Source: JANYGM01 sp043764015
GTDB lineage: Bacteria > Bacteroidota > Bacteroidia > Cytophagales > Thermonemataceae
Length of the DNA: 35,331 nucleotides
NCBI GenBank assembly: GCA_043764015.1
Contig: JAYUKY010000089.1
Span: forward strand, 1 to 35,331
Direction: 5' to 3'
The notes below the pieces were generated by a model. The model saw nothing but the letters and a program-made list of their open reading frames with translations. It made no database searches and was not told the DNA's origin. Numbering within the stretch: the first letter of the stretch is position 1; every line of letters starts with the position of its first letter. The position numbers and the translations under genes were made by a program. Below, piece by piece: positions 33,048 to 35,331 of this stretch.

Positions 33048-33122
33048 GGTGGTGTGGGGCGGGATTGAACCGTCGACACAAGGATTTTCAGTCCTTTGCT
33101 CTACCAACTGAGCTACCGCACC
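33047..33122 (-). tRNA. tRNA-Phe (anticodon GAA), CCA encoded
   Basis: Read on the minus strand from 33122, the 76-nt sequence folds as a cloverleaf: acceptor GGTGCGG/CCACACC, D arm GCTC...GAGC with AGTTGGTA loop, anticodon stem AAGGA/TCCTT around CTGAAAA (anticodon GAA), variable loop GTGTC, T loop TTCAATC, discriminator A and an encoded CCA. Two pairs are A-C mismatches: C5-A68 in the acceptor stem and A50-C64 in the T stem. Everything else is regular. A consensus promoter lies upstream, and a strong terminator follows immediately. Confidence 0.93.
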
Positions 33123-33183
33123 ATTTCTTAACTTTTCGCTAAAACATTTTGACAAGTCATTATGTTTTTCTTTTAAACTGATG

Positions 33184-33214
33184 CAAAGATAATACATTTT
33201 ATTATATTTGCAAA
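33184..33214 (-). promoter_or_regulatory. Consensus promoter of tRNA-Phe
   Basis: On the minus strand TTTG (33214 to 33211) and TATCTTTG (33191 to 33184) are separated by 19 nt, a textbook Bacteroidota -33/-7 pair (TTTG-N19-TAnnTTTG). The mature tRNA starts about 60 nt downstream. Confidence 0.7.
33203..33210 (+). promoter_or_regulatory. -7 promoter element for the Fe-S membrane protein gene
   Basis: TATATTTG on the plus strand lies 70 nt before the ATG at 33281. It is inside the spacer of the minus-strand tRNA promoter, so RNA polymerase cannot occupy both promoters at once. Confidence 0.55.
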
Positions 33215-33280
33215 ACATTTTTTGAATTATTTTCAGAAAAAAATTGAATTTATTTTTAAATTTTATTTAATATATTGATT

Positions 33281-34621
33281 ATGAATATTTTAGCTCAAAT
33301 CTTTTTTGCCGCTTGTGTGGCAGTTGTTGCGTTTTTAGTAACGAAAAGAATAGCCATTCTCAAAAAAACTATCCAACTTGGGAAACCTCTCAACAGAAAC
33401 GACCAACCACAAAAACGCCTAAAAACTATGCTTCTGGTTGCTTTTGGGCAAGGCAAAATGTTTCAAAAACCTATTGTAGGTGCTATGCACTTCATTATTT
33501 ATGCTGGATTCCTGATTATCAATATTGAAGTTTTGGAAATTATTATTGATGGACTGACTGGGCATCACCGCATTTTTGCACCTATTATTGGCACAACATT
33601 TTATCATTTCCTTATCAATTGCTTTGAATTTTTGGCAGTAGGCGTGATTATTGTTTGTGTGGCGTTCCTTGCTCGTAGGTATGTCCTTCCTATTAAGCGT
33701 TTTCGTATGAAAGAACTTACAAAAGCACCTCGCACAGATGCCCTTATTATTTTGGTAGCTGAAATAGTTTTGATGTCTGCTTTTCTTACAAATAGCGCAA
33801 CTGATAGCCTTTTACAAACTGTAAATGAACATTATCCAAAAGTAGGAACTTTCGCTTTTAGTCAGTTTCTGATGCCTGTTTTTGCAGGAATGAGTGAAAC
33901 AACGCTTCTTATTATAGAAAGAACTACTTGGTGGTTGCATATTTTGGGTATTTTGAGTTTTGCTGTTTATGTGACATATTCAAAACATTTGCATATTGCA
34001 TTGGCTTTTCCTAATACTTATTTCTCTAATTTAGAATCAAAAGGACATATCAGTAATATGCAAACAGTTACCAATGAAGTAAAACTTTCTTTGGGACTAA
34101 TAAAAGAGGCTGATATGCCGCCTGTAGCTGCTGATGCGCGTTTTGGAGCGCAAGATGTCAATGATTTGAGTTGGAAACAACTAATGGACGCTTATTCTTG
34201 TACAGAATGTGGGCGTTGTACGGAGCAATGTCCTGCTAATCAGACAGGTAAATTACTTTCTCCAAGAAAAATAATGATGGATACTCGTGACCGTTTGGAA
34301 GAAGTTGGTAAAGAAATGTTAAAAGGGAAAACAGAAAAAGAAGCCTTAGCAAACGGAAAAACGCTTTTTGGGGATTATATTTTGAAGGAAGAAGTAATGG
34401 CGTGTACTACTTGCAATGCTTGTGTAGATGCTTGTCCTATCAATATTGACCCACTTTCTATTATTATGGAAGTGCGTAGGTTTGTAGCTATGGAAAAAGC
34501 AGATACACCTGCCTCTTGGAATGCTATGTTTTCTAATTTGGAAAATAATATGGCACCTTGGAAATTCTCGCCAAATGACCGTTTTAACTGGGCAGATAAG
34601 GTGGTAAACGCAGACAAATAA
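33281..34621 (+). CDS. Membrane Fe-S redox protein, HdrC/D-like with two 4Fe-4S sites
   Basis: The 446-aa protein starts with the ATG at 33281 (a TTG two codons earlier is less likely). The first half has about six membrane spans in a NarI/HdrE-like arrangement, including histidines at GAMHFIIYAGF, YHFLINC and WWLHILGI that could bind haem. The second half is cytoplasmic, with two 4Fe-4S motifs: CTECGRCTEQCP (Cys307, 310, 313, 319 region) and CTTCNACVDACP (starting at Cys375). This matches the Bacteroidota membrane Fe-S protein that usually precedes a second CCG-domain HdrB-like subunit. That partner is not next to it here. It probably passes electrons between quinone and a soluble Fe-S partner; the exact donor is unknown. 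Confidence 0.88.
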   Translation: MNILAQIFFAACVAVVAFLVTKRIAILKKTIQLGKPLNRNDQPQKRLKTMLLVAFGQGKMFQKPIVGAMHFIIYAGFLIINIEVLEIIIDGLTGHHRIFAPIIGTTFYHFLINCFEFLAVGVIIVCVAFLARRYVLPIKRFRMKELTKAPRTDALIILVAEIVLMSAFLTNSATDSLLQTVNEHYPKVGTFAFSQFLMPVFAGMSETTLLIIERTTWWLHILGILSFAVYVTYSKHLHIALAFPNTYFSNLESKGHISNMQTVTNEVKLSLGLIKEADMPPVAADARFGAQDVNDLSWKQLMDAYSCTECGRCTEQCPANQTGKLLSPRKIMMDTRDRLEEVGKEMLKGKTEKEALANGKTLFGDYILKEEVMACTTCNACVDACPINIDPLSIIMEVRRFVAMEKADTPASWNAMFSNLENNMAPWKFSPNDRFNWADKVVNADK

Positions 34622-34629
34622 TTTTATTC

Positions 34630-34670
34630 AAAAAAGCACTATTCTTTTTATAAAAAAATAGTGCTTTTTT
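34630..34670 (+). terminator. Intrinsic terminator after the Fe-S protein gene
   Basis: AAAAAAGCACTAT (34630-34642) pairs perfectly with ATAGTGCTTTTTT (34658-34670), ending in a run of six T. It begins 9 nt after the stop codon. Confidence 0.85.
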
Positions 34671-34680
34671 GAATATTATA

Positions 34681-34688
34681 TATATTTG
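34681..34688 (+). promoter_or_regulatory. -7 promoter element for the DUF4783 gene
   Basis: TATATTTG matches TAnnTTTG and lies 45 nt before the ATG at 34733, directly after the terminator of the preceding gene. Confidence 0.5.
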
Positions 34689-34732
34689 GCACTATTTTGG
34701 TGCTAGTTTAAGAAAATTATTACTCATACAAA

Positions 34733-35197
34733 ATGAAAAAAAACATTATCATATTTTCACTACTTTTAGTAGGATTTTGTCAAAGTACTTTTGCGCAAAA
34801 AACATTATCAGAATCAAAAGATATGGCTCGTTCTCCTGCCGTGGGAGCATCACCCAATCAGGGCGGAAGTAGCACAACTGTAAGCGAAGCAGAGGCTGCT
34901 ATACGTGTAGGAAGTGCAAAAGAACTTTCTAGGTATTTTAGCGAAAGTGTAGAAATTAGTTTTGATGGCAAAAAAAGCAATTATAGTCGTACACAAGGCG
35001 AGTACGTGATGCGAGATTTTTTTTCCAAAAATGAGCCTCAAACTACAGAAAGCTATCATAAAGGCTCTTCAGGTAAAAAACTAAATTATGCTATCCTTAA
35101 ATATACCTCAAAAATAGGTAATTATCGTATTTTTATCAAGATAAAACAACATCAAAACCGCTATTTGATAGATGCCATTGATTTGACAAAAGAATAA
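34733..35197 (+). CDS. DUF4783 domain secreted protein (154 aa)
   Basis: A signal peptide (MKKNIIIFSLLLVGFCQSTFAQ) leads to a Ser/Gly-rich linker of 30 residues and then a DUF4783 domain with the family pattern EAAIRVGSAKELSRYFSESVEIS, YSRTQGEYVMRDFFSKNEP, YHKGSSGKKLNYAILKY and YRIFIKIKQHQNRYLIDAI. The fold belongs to the SnoaL/NTF2-like group; members are small exported Bacteroidota proteins of unknown function. The linker between signal and domain is longer than in most such proteins, as far as I recall. It has its own promoter. Confidence 0.85.
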   Translation: MKKNIIIFSLLLVGFCQSTFAQKTLSESKDMARSPAVGASPNQGGSSTTVSEAEAAIRVGSAKELSRYFSESVEISFDGKKSNYSRTQGEYVMRDFFSKNEPQTTESYHKGSSGKKLNYAILKYTSKIGNYRIFIKIKQHQNRYLIDAIDLTKE

Positions 35198-35230
35198 GGG
35201 GTGCAGGGTATAAAACCTACTGATTACCCG

Positions 35231-35258
35231 CATCTTTTCTAAAATTGAAGAAAAGATG
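35231..35258. terminator. Possible hairpin terminator after the DUF4783 gene
   Basis: CATCTTTTCT and AGAAAAGATG form a 10-bp stem with an 8-nt loop, about 33 nt after the stop codon. No T-run follows on the plus strand, so it may be a weak terminator or a transcript-end hairpin. Confidence 0.4.
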
Positions 35259-35266
35259 TAACTTTG
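35259..35266 (+). promoter_or_regulatory. -7 promoter element for a gene starting near the right edge
   Basis: TAACTTTG matches TAnnTTTG. An ATG at 35321 (MNI...) lies 54 nt downstream and would begin the next gene, of which only three codons are inside the window. Confidence 0.4.
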
Positions 35267-35331
35267 GTGTAAATATATCAGAAACGACATCAACAAGCCA
35301 ACGTGTGAAAAAACATCAAAATGAATATTCC

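Noticed and set aside
33003..33218. 82-codon minus-strand frame across the tRNA
   Set aside because: It lies over tRNA-Phe and its terminator, which fully explain the region.

Overview
The window looks like chromosomal DNA of an AT-rich member of the Bacteroidota, most likely a Cytophagales-type gliding or marine relative; the genus cannot be fixed. The evidence is a C-terminal type IX secretion (T9SS) sorting domain on a large adhesin, many short secreted proteins and lipoproteins, at least eight copies of the Bacteroidota -7 promoter element TAnnTTTG placed before genes, weak Shine-Dalgarno sequences, and families typical of the phylum (DUF4783, TIGR02117, DUF7149 restriction-modification).

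Layout. 1-5764 is read leftwards: the N-terminal end of an Eco57I-type restriction-modification enzyme, an ABCG-type transporter with a TerB-like front end, a membrane Ser/Thr kinase with SH3-like C-terminus, and a 64-aa conserved small protein. 5977-11770 is read rightwards: an LD-carboxypeptidase, an ATPase plus Toprim-like pair that resembles a two-gene defence module, the tRNA methylthiotransferase mtaB and a polytopic membrane protein. A TauE/SafE exporter faces them (11819-12682).

13018-25873 is the accessory core. It holds small secreted proteins, a 560-aa protein whose C-terminal domain is also found in the 125-aa gene before it, a TPR protein, a tandem pair of paralogous small cytoplasmic proteins, an AAA+ ATPase that closely resembles the ATPase of extracellular contractile injection systems but carries a roughly 305-aa extra N-terminus, a 1183-aa T9SS adhesin with seven Ig-like modules, and a run of secreted proteins and lipoproteins. 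The two genes that open the two halves of this core (13018 and 20245) have about 200 bp of collinear upstream DNA in common, roughly 71% identical by hand alignment, with the -7 box at the same offset. This suggests that the halves are co-regulated or that one arose by duplication of the control region.

26040-35331 returns to housekeeping-type genes: a TPR protein, TIGR02117, sbcD-sbcC, tRNA-Phe, an Fe-S redox membrane protein and a DUF4783 protein.

Non-coding structure is rich. There are four 33-34 bp perfect palindromes with compensatory base changes. Three strictly heptad-phased intergenic elements have fixed ends (TGTATTC ... ATTATTT), and a fourth heptad repeat uses another unit. There is also a REP-like inverted repeat, a 293-bp MITE-like element full of hairpins, and several clear terminators. 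Two short secreted-protein genes (13018 and 24692) each need one extra A in an A-run to give a sensible protein. The second has the canonical A AAA AAC slippery heptamer; assembly error, real mutation and recoding are all still possible.
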